DNA of 64,000 bases from Azolla caroliniana (GCA_043228905.1 JBHGNT010000018.1:7750001-7814000); one strand, 5' to 3'. Positions 42,188 to 54,300 are shown, counted from the first letter of the stretch. Translations and numbers: made by a program. Notes: a model not told the origin generated them from the letters alone.

Positions 42188-44007
42188 GATCGGCCATTTA
42201 CCCTTCTTGTAGAAGTCAGGTTGATCTCCGAAACCGTGGTTTACCAACGACACCACTAGCTCTTGGACGTCTCTGATCCGAACGGGGATCTCTATTGTGG
42301 CTCTAGCCCAATGCAGCCTCGAATAATGGATCTCCGCAAACTCGTCCTCCAGGGCCATATCTTCCAGGTGTGTCGTTCGCACCTCCACCGGCTTTTCTGG
42401 CTCTGGCTTCGTCGAAACTCGTTTCCGCTTCACCAAGTCCATGATGGAGTCGTGCAAGTCCTTCTTGGCGATCCCAAGCACCTCCCTTAGCGACAACTCC
42501 ACGTTGTTGTTGAGAATGCGCTCCTCGAGAACCTTCCGCAGGTCCGTCGTCCTTTCGATTTCGGTGCCCAGCTGGTAACCGGTCGGCCTTGCTTTGTCTG
42601 CCATGCCAGAATTGTCGGCTTCATTCCTCTTCGGCCCGAACCGGGTTTCGTACCGATTCGGGGCTGAGGCCCCTCCAGCCTTCCCTACCCTCTTAACAAT
42701 CACTAGAACTTCATAGTTCTGGCACGCAGCTTCCACGAAGCCGGTCATCTCTTCTACCGGGTGGTCCCACCCGATGACCTCCCGGACCTGCTGCTCCGCA
42801 CGGTCTGCTTCTTCCCTCTTCAGTCATGCGCCGGAGAGGCCTTCTAGCACCAAGGGCTAGAAGCTAGAGTCTTTCGTTTTCTGATCTTCGTTACCTCCTA
42901 CCCGGATCCCGGCCGATGCCAAATAATGGACGCCCTCTGCATGGCGTGCTTCCGCTTCTTCGATTAGCCGCTTCATCCTATTGCGTTTGAAATTTGTCTC
43001 CACGGCTCTCCGGGTATCACCAACGTGCACCCGTCCGTTCCACAAGTACACCACATTACCCCTGAGGGCCTCGGAAAACTCCACGCAGTCTCGCCGGATG
43101 TGTCCGACCGCGTCCCACCACATACATCGTTGTCCAATCGGTGGCCTCCGATCGCGTGGCTGCCCTCCATTGTCTCTCTGGGCCTAAGCGATCTGTAGGT
43201 CGCGAACCATTTGTGTCAGCTCCTCAAGAGTCACTCCTCCGGATGGGCCCTTGACCACGCCGGTCGAGGTCCAGCCCCTCTCGAGCCAATCCCTTGTTAC
43301 CTCCTTTCGTGTCGGCGAAGGCTCAACGAACTTCCTTACCGGTACAAGTCTCACCGCTGACGATCCCTCGTCGCCCCACTCATGACGTTTGTTAAAACGG
43401 CCACAGACTCTCTTCACCATGCCCCAGTCGGCCGTCAGCCCGTCATCTGTCTCTAGTAGGAGACCCACCTGATCTCTATCCCGCGCATCCACAACTTTGA
43501 CAAACAACAAGACATAGCTTGTGTCCAGCACGACTTTGTCCAGTGCTGAGAGACGCGCGAAGCATTCTTGAAACTCCCAGAGAAGCATCAACGCGTTCCT
43601 CCCCTTTCCGGGGATCTCCACCCAAGCCATGAAATCTCGCTTCGATAGCTGAAGCGCATCATCGAGCCCGTAACTTTCGAGGATCCACCCCTCGAACTCT
43701 TCCCAGGTCCGGCATCCGGCCTACACCTCAAGCACCTCCGCATGAATGCCCGGCATTGCCACCTGAGGGAATCCAGCCAACCGCCTGTCTTCCGGAATGT
43801 CCCCCATCACCATCTTGGCTCGGTAGGACACGAAATAGCTCGTGGCATCCTTCCAACCAAACCGGCCTATTGTGCTGACAATTGCTTCAATGGCCCTTTC
43901 GAGGGTGCCTGTGCCCTCACGAGCACTTACTATCCAATTAACGGCTGCCGCCATGGCTTCGGCAAACTCCGATCCCCTCATTTTTGACTCCTCTGTCACC
44001 TTGTTTT
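42188..44007 (-). pseudogene. Gypsy P2 gag and protease N-terminal half
   Basis: Gag starts at ATG 43981 (MRGSEFAEAMAAAVNW) and runs through IGRFGWKDATSYF, a capsid segment at 43630-43184 and a zinc knuckle at 43126-43085. The second knuckle Cys is Trp (CMWWDAVGHIRRDC), so the knuckle is broken. A TTDLRKVLEERIL and SLREVLGIAKKDLHD block follows (42600-42450), shared with P1. The protease starts with VRIRDVQELVVSLVNHG, where Asn replaces the catalytic Asp at 42241. The frame stops inside the LTR of R. Frameshifts lie near 43640 and 43180. Confidence 0.8.
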
Positions 44008-44697
44008 TGTCAGGAACTACACGCTTCCTCCTGAACAACGCTCGGCCACAACCAAGCTTAGAATCAAACACAGAAAACGGGAATGAATGCACAACACAAT
44101 GGAGAGAAGAGTACACAACATGTTTACGTGGAAAACCCAAACACGGGAAAAACCACAACAGTCCACTAATTGCTAACTATCACTATGTAACAATATACAA
44201 TAGATGAACATAGAGGCAACGACCTCTTATTCACTATCTTCACCATAGGTGGCGGTTACAACAGAGATATGAACTCTTCATCTTTCTCTCTCTCTCTCTC
44301 TCTCTCTGTACACTGTTACACTCTAATCTTGCGCCAACAAGAAAGACAACAACAACAACCTCTAAGTTTGCCCTAAGTCATATTTATACTAATATGACTT
44401 TTCAGCTATTTACAAATATAGCCCCGATGGACTCTTAGAAACATATTTACGAATATGTCCCTTTATCGGGTGAGCACTCCTCACCGGGCCTGCATCATCC
44501 GGCACTTGCCGGGCACACGTCATCCGGTTCTCACCGGGTCTTCCGTTGCCGGGTACTCCACATCCGGTTCTCACCAGGTCTTCACCATCCAACTCTTGCC
44601 GGGTACTCGTCATCCGGTTCTCACCGGGTCTTCCGTTGATGGGTAATCGTCATCCGGTTCTTTTCACTTCCCATCCGGAGGGACCTGTTTCCTAACA
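44008..44697 (-). repeat. 3' LTR of copia S
   Basis: 690 bp, minus-strand edges TGTTAGGAAACAGG...TTCCTGACA. A TATAAATATGAC box lies near 44380 (minus). The minisatellite at 44460-44660 (CATCCGGTTCTCACCGGGTC units) is the divergent counterpart of the R repeat. The polypurine tract is at 44698-44710. Confidence 0.88.
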
Positions 44698-45985
44698 AAC
44701 TCCCCCTTCACTCCGACATGGGATGTCTTACTAGTCTGATCTGCTTCCGACATGTATCCAGCTTGTCGGGTATCAGTACTTTGGTCAGCATCTCTGACCC
44801 GTTCTCGGCCGTGTGGATCTTCGTCAACGCGAAATCCTGATCATCTACTCTTTCCCGGATCTAGTGATACCTTCGTTGGATATGCTTCGTCCGGGAATGG
44901 TAAGCCACATTCTTAGCAAGGTGGATGGCACTTTGACTGTCGCAATAGAGCCGGTATTCGTCTTGCCGGATACCGAGCTCTCCGATGAAGTTCTTTATCC
45001 ATAATATTTCCTTGCCGGCTTCCACAACAGCCATGTACTCCGCCTCTGTGGTTGACAACGCAACCGTCTTCTGCAACCTCGACTACCACGAAACAAGTCC
45101 CCCTGCATATGTCATTACATACCCGAATGTAGACCAGCTGGTATCCACATTAGCCGACATGTCTGAATCGGTAAAACCGTCAAGTTGAGGTTTTCCGGAG
45201 CCGAATCGAAGACACATATTTGAAGTGCCCTTCAAGTACTGGAGTATCCATTTGACTGCATTCCAGTGCTCCTTGCCGGGATTGTTCATAAACCGGCTCA
45301 CCACTCCGACTGCGTATCCTATATCCTAGCTGGTACACACCATTGCGTACATTAAGCTCCCGATGGCAGACGCATATGGAACCTTCATCATATCAGCCTT
45401 CTCTGCTTTCGTCTTCGGGCTTTGCTTACCGGATAATCTGCAATTTGTCGGGAGTGTCGATCCGACCGGTTTCGCTTCTAACATGTTGAACCGCTGAAAC
45501 ACCTTTGTCATGTACTTCTCCTGTGACAGCCACAATTGCTTCGTTGGCCGGTTTCGGATGATATGCATCCCCAACATCTGTCTTGCCGGACCCAAGTCTT
45601 TCATTGCGAAAGTTCGGTTGAGAGCCTTCTTCAGAATCCGTATTCTGGCTTGGTCGCGTCCGACGATTAACATGTCATCCATGTACAGAAGGAGTATCAA
45701 GAAGTCGCCTCCTTTGAACTTCTTCACAAACACGCAGTGATCGGCTTGCGTCTTGTGGTACCCTTGATCGGTCATGAAGGAGTCGAACTTCCGGTACCAT
45801 TGTCGGGGATCCTGCTTCAGTTCGTACAGGCTCTTCTTCAACCAACATACCAGGTGCTCCTTCCCTTTCTCCACGAATCCTTCCGGTTGCTGCATGTGGA
45901 TCTCCTCTTCGAGGTCACCGTGAAGGAATGCCGTGTTCACGTCTAGCTGGTCTACCTCGAGGTCCATGCTTGCTGCTATACTCAA
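44698..45985 (-). pseudogene. Copia S RT C-terminal part and RNase H
   Basis: RT enters at SIAASMDLEVDQLDVNTAFLHGD, has a LLYMDDMLIVG catalytic box (YMDD near 45680) and continues to RNase H (SNPGKEHW near 45275, LDGFTDSDMSANVD, ALSTTEAEYMAVVEAGKEI). A stop near 45328 and frame breaks near 44880 inactivate it. Its CAG codon at the LSQEKY site is still intact where R has TAG. Confidence 0.88.
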
Positions 45986-46896
45986 TACTCGTCGCCGGCA
46001 AGGTTTAGCTCACTCTCCTCGGTAATGAGCATCAACTCTTCTTCACTTGCCGCGATTGCCGTCGTCCCCTTCCGATCCGGCCCCCTTCGGTCTTTACCGT
46101 TTCGGTCCGGTGTCCGCTTCGAATCGGTGTCATCAGTTTCCTTATCTTTTCGGAAGTGCCAACAGTTTTTCTGGAAGTGTCCCAGCTTGCCGCAATAGAA
46201 GCAGGTAGGCCTCCCCCTTGGCTTTGACCGTGTCCTCGACTTCTCCCGGTTCTGGGGACTACGGTTCCTTTGTCTTCCGCGTTCCGATTCGGTAAGGAGC
46301 GCTTTGGAGTCGGAGCTCGTATCCTTATCTTTCCGACGCGCCTCCTCATCTAGCAAGATCGACTTCACTCTTGCTAGGGATAACCGTTTCCCTTCTAGCC
46401 CGGTGTTGCCCAAAGTGACAACCAACATCTCCCAGCTATTTGGGAGGGAACCGAGCAATAGTAGTGCTAGTACCTCATCGGCGAGAGGTACTTCCAATGA
46501 TGTTGCCTGGTGGATCAGCCCCTGGAAGGAATTCATGTGCTCCGCCATGCTGGAGCCATCTTGGTACCGGAATCTTACTAGCTTCCGAAATACCGAAACC
46601 TGATTAACAACATTTTTGTTTTGGAACATAATGCCGATCTTCTCCCAAACCTCATGAGCCTTGCTCTCTTCATTGAAGTTGTTGTATAGACTCATGTCAA
46701 TGAAGCACCTTATGTACGCCGTTGTCTTCATGTGCATCACCTCCCATATCGTGGCGTCGATTTTGTCCGGTCTCTTGTCCTTGAACTGAACCGGCAACCA
46801 AAGATCTTTAACCACGAGCATGTCCCTCATCTTCGACTTCCACACGGAATAGTTGGAGCCGGTGAGCTTGAACATGCCTCCCAACGATTGGTCCAT
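45986..46896 (-). CDS. Copia S gag with zinc knuckle and protease stub
   Basis: About 304 codons from ATG 46896 (MDQSLGGMFKLTGSNYSVWK) without interruption, through the UBN2 core, RSPQNREKSRTRSKPRGRPT, the CFYCGKLGHFQKNC knuckle and TEESELNLAGDE. It ends at a stop created by the internal deletion. It is the longest intact gag of this family in the window. With primer site, polypurine tract and an intact gag, S could have been copied in trans before its 5' LTR was truncated. Confidence 0.82.
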
Positions 46897-46911
46897 TTTC
46901 TGTGTCGTTTT

Positions 46912-47332
46912 GCTCTGATACCACTTTGTCAGGAAGTACATGCTTCCTCCTGAACAACGCTCGGCCACAACCAAGCTTAGAATCAAACATAGAAAACAGG
47001 AATGAATGCACAACACAATTGAGAGAAGAGTACACAACATGTTTACGTGGAAAACCCAAACACGGGAAAAACCACAACAGTCCACTGACTGCTAACTATC
47101 ACTATGTAACAATATACAATAGATGAACGCAGAGGCAACGACCTCTTGTTCACTATCTTCGCCACAGGCGTCGGTTACAACAAAGATACGAACTCTTCGT
47201 CTCTTTCTCTCTCTCTCTCTCTTTGTACACTGTTACACTCTAATCTTGCGCCAACAAGAAAGACAACAACAACAACCTCTAAGTTTGCCTTAAGTCAAAT
47301 TTATACTAATATGACTTTTCGGCTATTCACAA
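46912..47332 (-). repeat. Primer site and truncated 5' LTR of copia S
   Basis: TGGTATCAGAGC (minus, 46923-46912) and LTR end at 46927. The LTR matches the 3' LTR closely until about 47332, where similarity stops in TTTTCGGCTATT; the minisatellite and LTR start are missing. Confidence 0.82.
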
Positions 47333-47904
47333 TGAGCCACCAACGCGTATACCGACTGAACAAGGAGCACGCTCCTGGAAAGGAAAAGGAAAGGGAGACT
47401 CACAGGAACACAGATAGACGAGAACAGGAGATTCAATTACTATAACAGTAACGATTACAGTGTTTGCAAGATTACAGCCGACTAGCCGACGACAAACACA
47501 ACCCTGATAGTCACTCACCCACACAGTAGAGCCTTGCCGGAAGGCACACGGCTTTCCTCGAAACAGAGGCAACCAACACAAAAATCCTACAGATCAGAAC
47601 GAAGGAGGAGAGAGCTCGGTTCCCAGTCCAATAGCACCTCGTCCTTACCCAATAAAAAATTCCCTCTTCTTAGTCTTCTTCCTTTCCCTTTTATAGGCCA
47701 TCGGGGAGGGACCATTACACCCTGGTCAAATCACCTTTATTCTCTGTCCCTTCGGACAGAGATCCTCTTCGATTCACTAGCCTGTTAATAATCTTCCTAG
47801 GATATTTTCATTAGCCTACCTATTCCTAATTGCGTATCCTTTATCAATACTTGTGCCCGCGCGTAGGGTCGGTTCCCGTGCCTTTTTCACCGGTTCCACC
47901 TAAG
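47333..47904 (-). other. Unclassified LTR-like sequence with a minus-strand TATA box
   Basis: No coding frame. On the minus strand GGCCTATAAAAGGGAAAGG (about 47700-47682) is a strong TATA box. The stretch starts at the truncation of S and ends at the GCCGG target site of D. Its continuation across D at 53.63 kb is copia K coding sequence, but nothing here matches copia K. Confidence 0.4.
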
Positions 47905-47909
47905 GCCGG

Positions 47910-48336
47910 GGAAAAAGATTATGTACGGAAGCAATAGAAAACCAAACACACAGAAAATACGCAGGTTTAATGGAGAGCTTGAGTATGCACAATACGCGGG
48001 AGAGAACAAAGAAGAAATTCAATTCAAAAAATACTAACACTTACTTTACATCGTGCTCAGTGAGCACCTTTTATACAAGCCCTGACAATGGGCTGACACA
48101 TGTACTGACAGTACTTGACTGCTCATAAATGAGCCTCGACACTTACTCCCAAAACTATTCCTTACGGGGTATATCTTTCTAACGACGTTTCAATTTACGC
48201 ACCGATATGGCCTCTCGTTACGCACCGGTTTGCGTATCCGTTTTATGCACCGGTCCGGCCTAACCGATCGGTCCCAACCGATCCAGTTCTCGGTTTGCAC
48301 AGCCGATCCGGTCAATGTTGAGCTTGTATCTCAACA
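47910..48336 (-). repeat. 3' LTR of copia D
   Basis: The minus-strand start TGTTGAGATACAAGCTCAAC carries the inverted repeat. A TATAAAAGG box (minus, near 48076-48068) is followed by the 15-bp palindrome GTGCTCACTGAGCAC. The outer edge is GG instead of TG by mutation. Confidence 0.9.
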
Positions 48337-48839
48337 CTCCCCCTCGAGCTCAACTTGAGGTTCCATCCGCTCTTCCGGATCTATGTTCTGGTTCTTCCTT
48401 GCTTGCGCTCCTCGACCCGTTCGATTCCGGGCGCCTCGACCCTTTCGGTCGGCTTGTCTACTCACACGGCCCTTCTCAGCTTCCTTGTTGTTGCGGTGTT
48501 GGCACCTCTTCTGCTGCCTTCTCTTCCGCTTGACCCTCGGTTGATTCAACGTATCCGAATCAAACACCCAAACCAACTCGGCTTCCTCCAATCGGTTTTC
48601 GCTCTACTTCGAGTTGATATTTTCCAACTCGTCTTCGGTTTTCTCGCCCTTGATGGCGTCGTCTCGTCCACGCTTGGTTGGCTTCGGCTCTTCCTTTCGA
48701 CTGCTCCCCTTATGTCTGCTTTCGGACTCTTCCGGGGATCCGCCCTCGGTTTCTTCGGCCGATCCGAAATAGAATTCGTCATCTGACTCGGCGTCGCGGT
48801 CTTCTCTCCCCCTTCCGTGGTCATTCGGGACATCTCTCC
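48337..48839 (-). pseudogene. Charged C-terminal extension of copia D
   Basis: After LRHLDVPNLRG the minus-strand frame continues about 165 codons: an acidic stretch (GREDRDAESDDEFYFGSAEE), a Ser/Glu/Lys block, DAIKGEKTEDELENINS, a VKRKRRQQKR patch, SRQADRKGRGARNRTGRGA and ERMEPQVELEGEC, whose last codons are the polypurine tract. One stop at 48604 separates the two halves. No membrane segment or known fold is seen. It matches E, K and H blockwise. Confidence 0.75.
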
Positions 48840-50450
48840 CCCTCAAATTCGGCACGTCGAGATGACGCAACCCAAGTGCACCCGAGAATTGTCGAAACTT
48901 GTCTAGACCAAGAGGCTTGGTGAAGATGTCGGCGGTCTGTCGATCTGTCGGAACATACTGAAGTTTGACTTCACTGGACAGAACACGCTCACGGACGAAA
49001 TGGTAGTGCACCTCAATATGCTTAGTGCGGGCGTGGAAAACGGGGTTCTTGGCGAGTTGGATGCTGCTAAGGTTGTCGTAGTAGATAGTCGTTGGATCGG
49101 ACACTTCCTCCTGTAGATCCTTAAGTAGCCGTTTCAACCATATGGTTTCGCATGTCGCGACAACCGCTCCTCTATACTCGGCTTCGGTGCTCGACAGCGC
49201 AACTATTGGCTCCTTCTTGCTACTCCACGTCATCGCGGCACTCCCGAGAGAGAACGCAAAACTGGACGTGGATCGGCAATCGATGACGTTGCCGGCCCAG
49301 TCGGCATTGGTGTAGTCGACCAACTGTGGGGCTGTATTGGACCGATATAGTAGCCCCCGGTCCTTATTGCCACTTATGTACCAGAGTACGCGTCGTGTGC
49401 ATTGAAGGTGTTCCTCAGTCGGTCGCGCCATGAACTGACTAATCACCCCGACTGAGTGGCCGAGATCTGGTCGGGTGATGGTCAACTATATAAGGCTGCC
49501 AACTATCTGTCAGAACCTCGTCGGGTCGCATACCTTTCCGGACTAAGGGCGAAGCTTGACGGTTCTATCCAGAGGAGTTGAGACGAACTTACAGTCTGCC
49601 ATCCTGAATTTGAAGAGCATATTCAGCGCGTAATGACATTGGTTGATGAGTATGCCTTCGGGGGTACGGATCACTTTGATCTCGAGGAAGTAATGAAGGT
49701 CCCCCAGATCCTTCATGTCGAATGATGCCGCGAGCTGGAGCTTCACGTGGTCAATCTCACCTAGGTCGGCGCCGGTGATGACCAAGTCATCAACATAAAA
49801 GTAAAATACTAACCGGCCCGAGTCGACCTTCCCGGATGAACAGTGAGGAGTCTGATATCGACGTCGTAAAACCCATCCGACGCAATCGTTCCGTGATTTT
49901 TGCGTTCTAGGCACGCGGGGCTTGCTTTAGTCCGTAAACGGACTTCTTCAATCGGCACACCGCCGAAGTGTTCATTCCGGAGTGAAATTTGGGAGGCTGT
50001 ACCATGTACACCCGTTCCTCAAGTTCACCTTGCAGGAACACATTCTTTACATCCATCTGATGTAACTGCCACCCCTTTGTAGCAGCTACCGCGAGCAAAA
50101 CACGGATGGTCGTCATCTTCGCGACTGGCGCAAATGTCTCATCGTAATCGATGCCGTGTTTCTGCGCGTAGCCTTTCGCAACTAACTGGGTCTTGTATCG
50201 GTTGACCGAGCCGTCGATGTTGTACTTGACCTTTTACACCCACCTACATACGATCGGCTTCACACGTTTCGGTGCGTTAACCAGGTCCCAGGTTTCATTT
50301 TCCGCCAACGCGTGCATCTCTTCCTCCATCGCGGGATGCTAGTTCGTGCCTTTTTGCCTCTTCTGCGTAGCTCTCTGGCTCACGCACTTCCGCCACTCGC
50401 GTCATGTACGCGTAATGGTGCGCCATGTACTCATTATAACCGAACCGCAC
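48840..50450 (-). pseudogene. Copia D reverse transcriptase and RNase H
   Basis: RT begins near 50340 (ALAENETWDLV-type), followed by [33 protein letters not shown], and FYVDDLVITGADL near 49800. RNase H runs from MTITRPDLGHSVGVISQF at 49485, with TNADWAGNVIDCRSTSSF and ALSSTEAEYRGAVV. Frame breaks near 49905 and 49530 and a stop near 50235 disable it. Confidence 0.9.
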
Positions 50451-50711
50451 AACAAGGTTGTTCTGGTGGGTTGATTGGCGTAATTGCTCATTAGCCGATG
50501 TTGAGGCATTCTTGGCCGACGCGGACTTCGGTCTCGAAGGCCCGTCGTCACTTCCATCGGAGTTGGACTCACGTCGATTTGACTCGTTTCAATCTGTGCT
50601 GTAATCCGACACCTTCTTCTTCCCTTTTTCTTTGCGCGTAAGCCGTCTCCTCGGTTACCTGCGCGGGGAATGCACGGCCGAGTCTCCACTACTCGCCGGT
50701 TCTTCATCGGA

Positions 50712-52156
50712 TTAGTCGAACCGACTCAGTTGTCCATGCGGTCTGCTTAAGCGAACCAAAATCGGACTCTCTTCACGGGTTCCGATTTCAGGCTCATCTA
50801 GAGGCACCTCAGCCTCACTGACCTCATCATCAGAACTCGGATTGCAGGTGAGGTCCGGAGTCGGAGGCAAGTACCAGGATGCGGACTCGTCAAACACAAC
50901 GTCACAGCTCACGCGCGCTTGTTTCGTGTGTGGGTTATAACACTTATAACCCTTCTGCTCGTCCGAATAGCCGACCAAGATACTCTTCTCGGCTTTCGCG
51001 TCTAGCTTCCTCCGTTTCTCCTTTGGCACATGCACATATGCAATGCTACCGAGAACTCTCAAGTGTCGCAGATAGGGCTTCCTACCGAAATACTGCTCAT
51101 GCGCCGACACATTTTCTCCAATCCAATTATGGATGTATACCACGGTTTGTACTGCCTCGGCCTAATAGAACTTGGGCAAGCTCTTTTCTTCTAGCATTGC
51201 CCGCGCCACTTCCACAATCGACCAATTCTTCCTCTCAGCCACGCCATTTTGCTCCAGCGTGTATCTACAACTGAATTCGCACCGAATTCCCATCTGCTGT
51301 AGATACCGGTTGAATTGACCAGAAAAGTACTCTTTTCCGCCATCCGACCACAGGCACTTGATCTTTTGTCCTGTTTCCGTTTCCATGAACCCTTTAAGGT
51401 CCTGGAAACAGTCGAAGACTTCACTCTTCTTCTCAATAAGGTAGATCCACGTGTGCTGCGTATAGTCCTTGATGAAGGAGACGAAATATTGACTCCCGCC
51501 AAGACTAACGTTCTGTGTCGGCCCCAATACATCGGAATGTATCAAGTCGAGCTTGTTTCGGCTCCAGTTATGCTCGTTAGGGAAGGGAAGTCAGTGTTGC
51601 TTTCGGCCACTAAATCTGGGCAATCCAAACACCACCTGTTTTGATTGCAGGTCATGAAGCCGTTGATAGTTGACGTGGCATATCCGCTTGTGCCATAAGT
51701 CGATGTCCGACTCGACTTTTTGTCCTTTCGCGAACATTGTGGTGCCACCGTCACTAGAGTCGAGGATAAACATCCTCCCGTCTCTACGCCCTTGCGCAAT
51801 AACTCGGCCTTCTTCCTCGATGAAGCACCCGAGATGCGTGAACCGGACCTGCATCCCCTGGTCGACGATCTGCCCGACTGACACCAGATTCTTCGTGATT
51901 GTTGGGATGTGTATCACGTTCATAAGTTTCCCTTTCTGCCCGACATGGCTCAACAGAACTTCACTGACATTCGCGATCGGATGCGGAGTGTCGTCTTCGG
52001 TTGCGACTAGTCCTGGTTGCATCGGTTTTTCTAGGTACGAGAACCACTCCTTGTGCCACGTCATGTGGTTTGACGCACCGGAGTCGATGTACCACACCTC
52101 CCCCGACTTCGGGGTGATCTTCTTCATCGAGTTTGCTTCATGTCTCGTCACGAAGA
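50712..52156 (-). pseudogene. Copia D protease and integrase
   Basis: Protease site VWYIDSGASNHMTWHKEW near 52100, pre-integrase DLWHKRICHVNYQRLHDLQ near 51690 and integrase core MIHSDVLGPTQNVSLGG, WSDGGKEYFSGQF and NGVAERKNWSIVEVARAML (51545-51162). The tail has FGRKPYLRHLRVLGSIAYVHV and the GYSDEQKGYKCYNP motif. A break near 51590 loses the residues between protease end and core, and another at 51160 splits the tail. Confidence 0.88.
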
Positions 52157-53093
52157 CTAACCCATTTTTTGCTTCTTCGGATCCTTCGGCGTAGTGCGAA
52201 CGTTGCCGATTTCCTTTGTTGGTATGTCCGGAACCTGATACAAACCCAGTTCTCTCCGAATCGGCACGCTTTTTCCAGCACTCGCTCTCCCTATGGCCAT
52301 TCTTGCCACAGTACCAGCATTCCGCGACGGATTTCCCTTGCCGGTTCTCATCGCCTCGACTCCCCCTGTTTCCGGAGGGTCCGGAATTGCTGTCGGCATG
52401 ACTTCAGTGCCTTCTTCCTTGATCCCGTCGACCGCCTCCATTGTGCACTCAACTCACCTTGTCTGCCACGACCACGGGGCCTATCTCCCTTCGTGTACAT
52501 CATCTTGCTATCGGCATATGTGCTCGTCGACGCACCCACGTGGTTCTCCTCTATAAGGAGAATCGACTGTAAGTCGAAAAACGATGGCGTATTCTCCCGT
52601 GTACATCAGCAGTTCGGAATGCTCCGAACTTCGATGCCAGTCCCCTGAGACCGATTTGCACCATCTCGCCTTCCTCGACGTTCACATCGATGGAGGCTAA
52701 GGAATTGCATATATCTTTGATCTTCAAGGTGTAATCGGCCACTGACAAGTCGCGTTGTCGTAGGGTGCTCAGCTCCTGCCGGAGTTCAAGCTTCTTGGTT
52801 GTAGTGCTTGCCGCGAAAATCTTCCTCAGATTTCCCCAAGCATCCTTCAGCATTTTCGCATCCTGAATGTAGCTTAAGAGTTGTTCGCCCACACAAGACA
52901 CGAAGCAGTACAATACTCTCCTCGCCGACTGTTCCCAAGTCGGGAAGTCTTTGTGTGTTGACTCGGGTGTTGTCTCATTTGCTCCATCGACATAGCTTCA
53001 GTAACCATGTTCGAGCAGGTACTAGTGCATCTTGTAAGACCAAGACGCGTAGTTGTTTCTGTCGAGCTTCTCTGTTGGAAGTGAGCTAGCCAT
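52157..53093 (-). pseudogene. Copia D gag with zinc knuckle
   Basis: Gag starts at ATG 53093 (MASSLPTEKLDRNNYASW in one frame), shifts near 52900, then CVGEQLLSYIQDAKMLKDAW, LELRQELSTLRQRDLSVADY and IGLRGLASKFGAF. The CCHC knuckle C-W-Y-C-G-K-N-G-H-R-E-S-E-C lies near 52310-52265. At least three frames are used. The layout resembles gag of G more than gag of R. Confidence 0.82.
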
Positions 53094-53176
53094 GCCTCCA
53101 TCCATCGGTTTTGCCTGTTCTTCTTGGTTGTTTTTTCTTTCCAGCTATGTCGGCTGTAGAGGTTCTCAACCCTCGC

Positions 53177-53623
53177 GCTCTGATACCATGAAAAAGATTA
53201 TGTGCGGAAGCAATAGAAAACCAAACACACAGAAAATATGCAGGTTTAATGGAGAGCTTGAGTATGCACAGTACGCGGGAGAGACAAACAGAACACACAA
53301 GAAATTCAATTCAAAAAATAGTAACACTTACTTTACATCATGCTCAGTGAGCACCTTTTATACAAGCCCTGACAATGGGCTGACACAAGTACTGATAGTA
53401 CTTGACTGCTCATAAATGAGCCTCGACACTTACTCCCAAAACTATTCCTTACGAGGAATATATCTCTAACGGCCTTTCGGTTTACGCACCGATACGGCCT
53501 CTCGTTATGCACCGGTTTGCGTATCCGTTTTACGCACTGGTCTGGCCTAACTGATCGGTTCCAACCGATCCGGTTCTCGGTTTGCACAGCCGATCCAATC
53601 AATGTTGAGCTTGTATCTCAACA
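53177..53623 (-). repeat. Primer site and 5' LTR of copia D
   Basis: The primer site TGGTATCAGAGC (minus, 53188-53177) touches the LTR (53189-53623). Edges TGTTGAGATA...CTTTTTCA. TATAAAAGG and the TGCTCACTGAGCA palindrome lie near 53357-53338. Confidence 0.9.
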
Positions 53624-53628
53624 GCCAG

Positions 53629-54300
53629 TTTTCTTCACGACAACGGTTTCGACAAATTGTCGGAAGCCTCATCTATTTGACGATTACTCGGCCAGATCTT
53701 AGCTACCCGGTCGGCTTAATCAATCAATTTTTGTCGTAGCCTACGGCCGAACACTTTCAGTGCGTGCAAAGGATATTGCGATATGTAAGTGGCACGAAAG
53801 ACGTGGCGTTGCTATATTGAGCAAGCATAGCTGAACAGTGAGTTGGCTACACAGATGCCGATTGGGCCGGAAATGCCCACGATTGTAGATCCACATCTGG
53901 ATACGCATTCTCACTGGGAAGTGTGGCGATCGCGTGGAGCAGCAGAAAGTAGCCGACAGTGGCATTGTCGAGCACGGAGGCCGAATATCGAGGGGCGACT
54001 GTTGTTACGTGTGAAGTCATTTGGCTGAAACGGCTATTACGGGATCTACATGTAGAGGTGTCTGATCCAACGACGATCTATTGCGATAACCTCAGCTATA
54101 TCCACCTTGCGAAGAACCCCATATTTCACGCCCAGACCAAACACATTGAGGTGCACTACCATTTTGTCCGTGAGTGGGTCCTTTCAGGTTAAGTCGAACT
54201 AGCGTATGTTCCGACGGATTGCTAGGTTCTTGACATCTTCACCAAGCCTCTTGGTCTCGACAAGTTATGACATTTCTCGGGTGAGCTAGGGTTGCGTCAC
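53629..54300 (+). pseudogene. Copia K RNase H fragment
   Basis: Starts within RFRQIVGSLIYLTITRPDLSYPVG, then TDADWAGNAHDCRSTSGYAFSLGS near 53850 and MALSSTEAEYRGATVVTCEVIWLKRLL, with an almost undamaged 77-codon end (TIYCDNLSYIHLAKNPIFHAQTKH). Stops near 53740, 53820, 53952 and 54190 inactivate it. It is the same family as E and D. Upstream RT sequence is not found on the other side of D. Confidence 0.85.

Larger units (their letters stand above)
44008..47332 (-). mobile_element. Copia S, internally deleted derivative
   Basis: Minus strand: truncated 5' LTR (46927-47332), primer site at 46923-46912, gag, knuckle and the start of protease, then RT from its middle, RNase H, polypurine tract and 3' LTR. 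Protease end, integrase and the first RT third (about 1.9 kb) are missing, joined at about 45985. The left flank GTTTT is the expected target duplication, but the right end is lost. It lies just upstream of the P2 gag start. Confidence 0.88.
47910..53623 (-). mobile_element. Full-length Ty1/copia element D
   Basis: 5,714 bp on the minus strand with LTRs of 427 and 435 bp, primer site next to the 5' LTR, gag-pol and polypurine tract. Target duplication GCCGG (47905-47909) and GCCAG (53624-53628), one base different. By eye the LTRs differ at about 25 positions plus indels, older than R. All coding parts are frameshifted. Confidence 0.92.

Noticed and set aside
47534-47788. An 84-codon plus-strand frame between S and D
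   Set aside because: Low-complexity Ser/Arg/Leu composition with no family resemblance; the block looks like an LTR.
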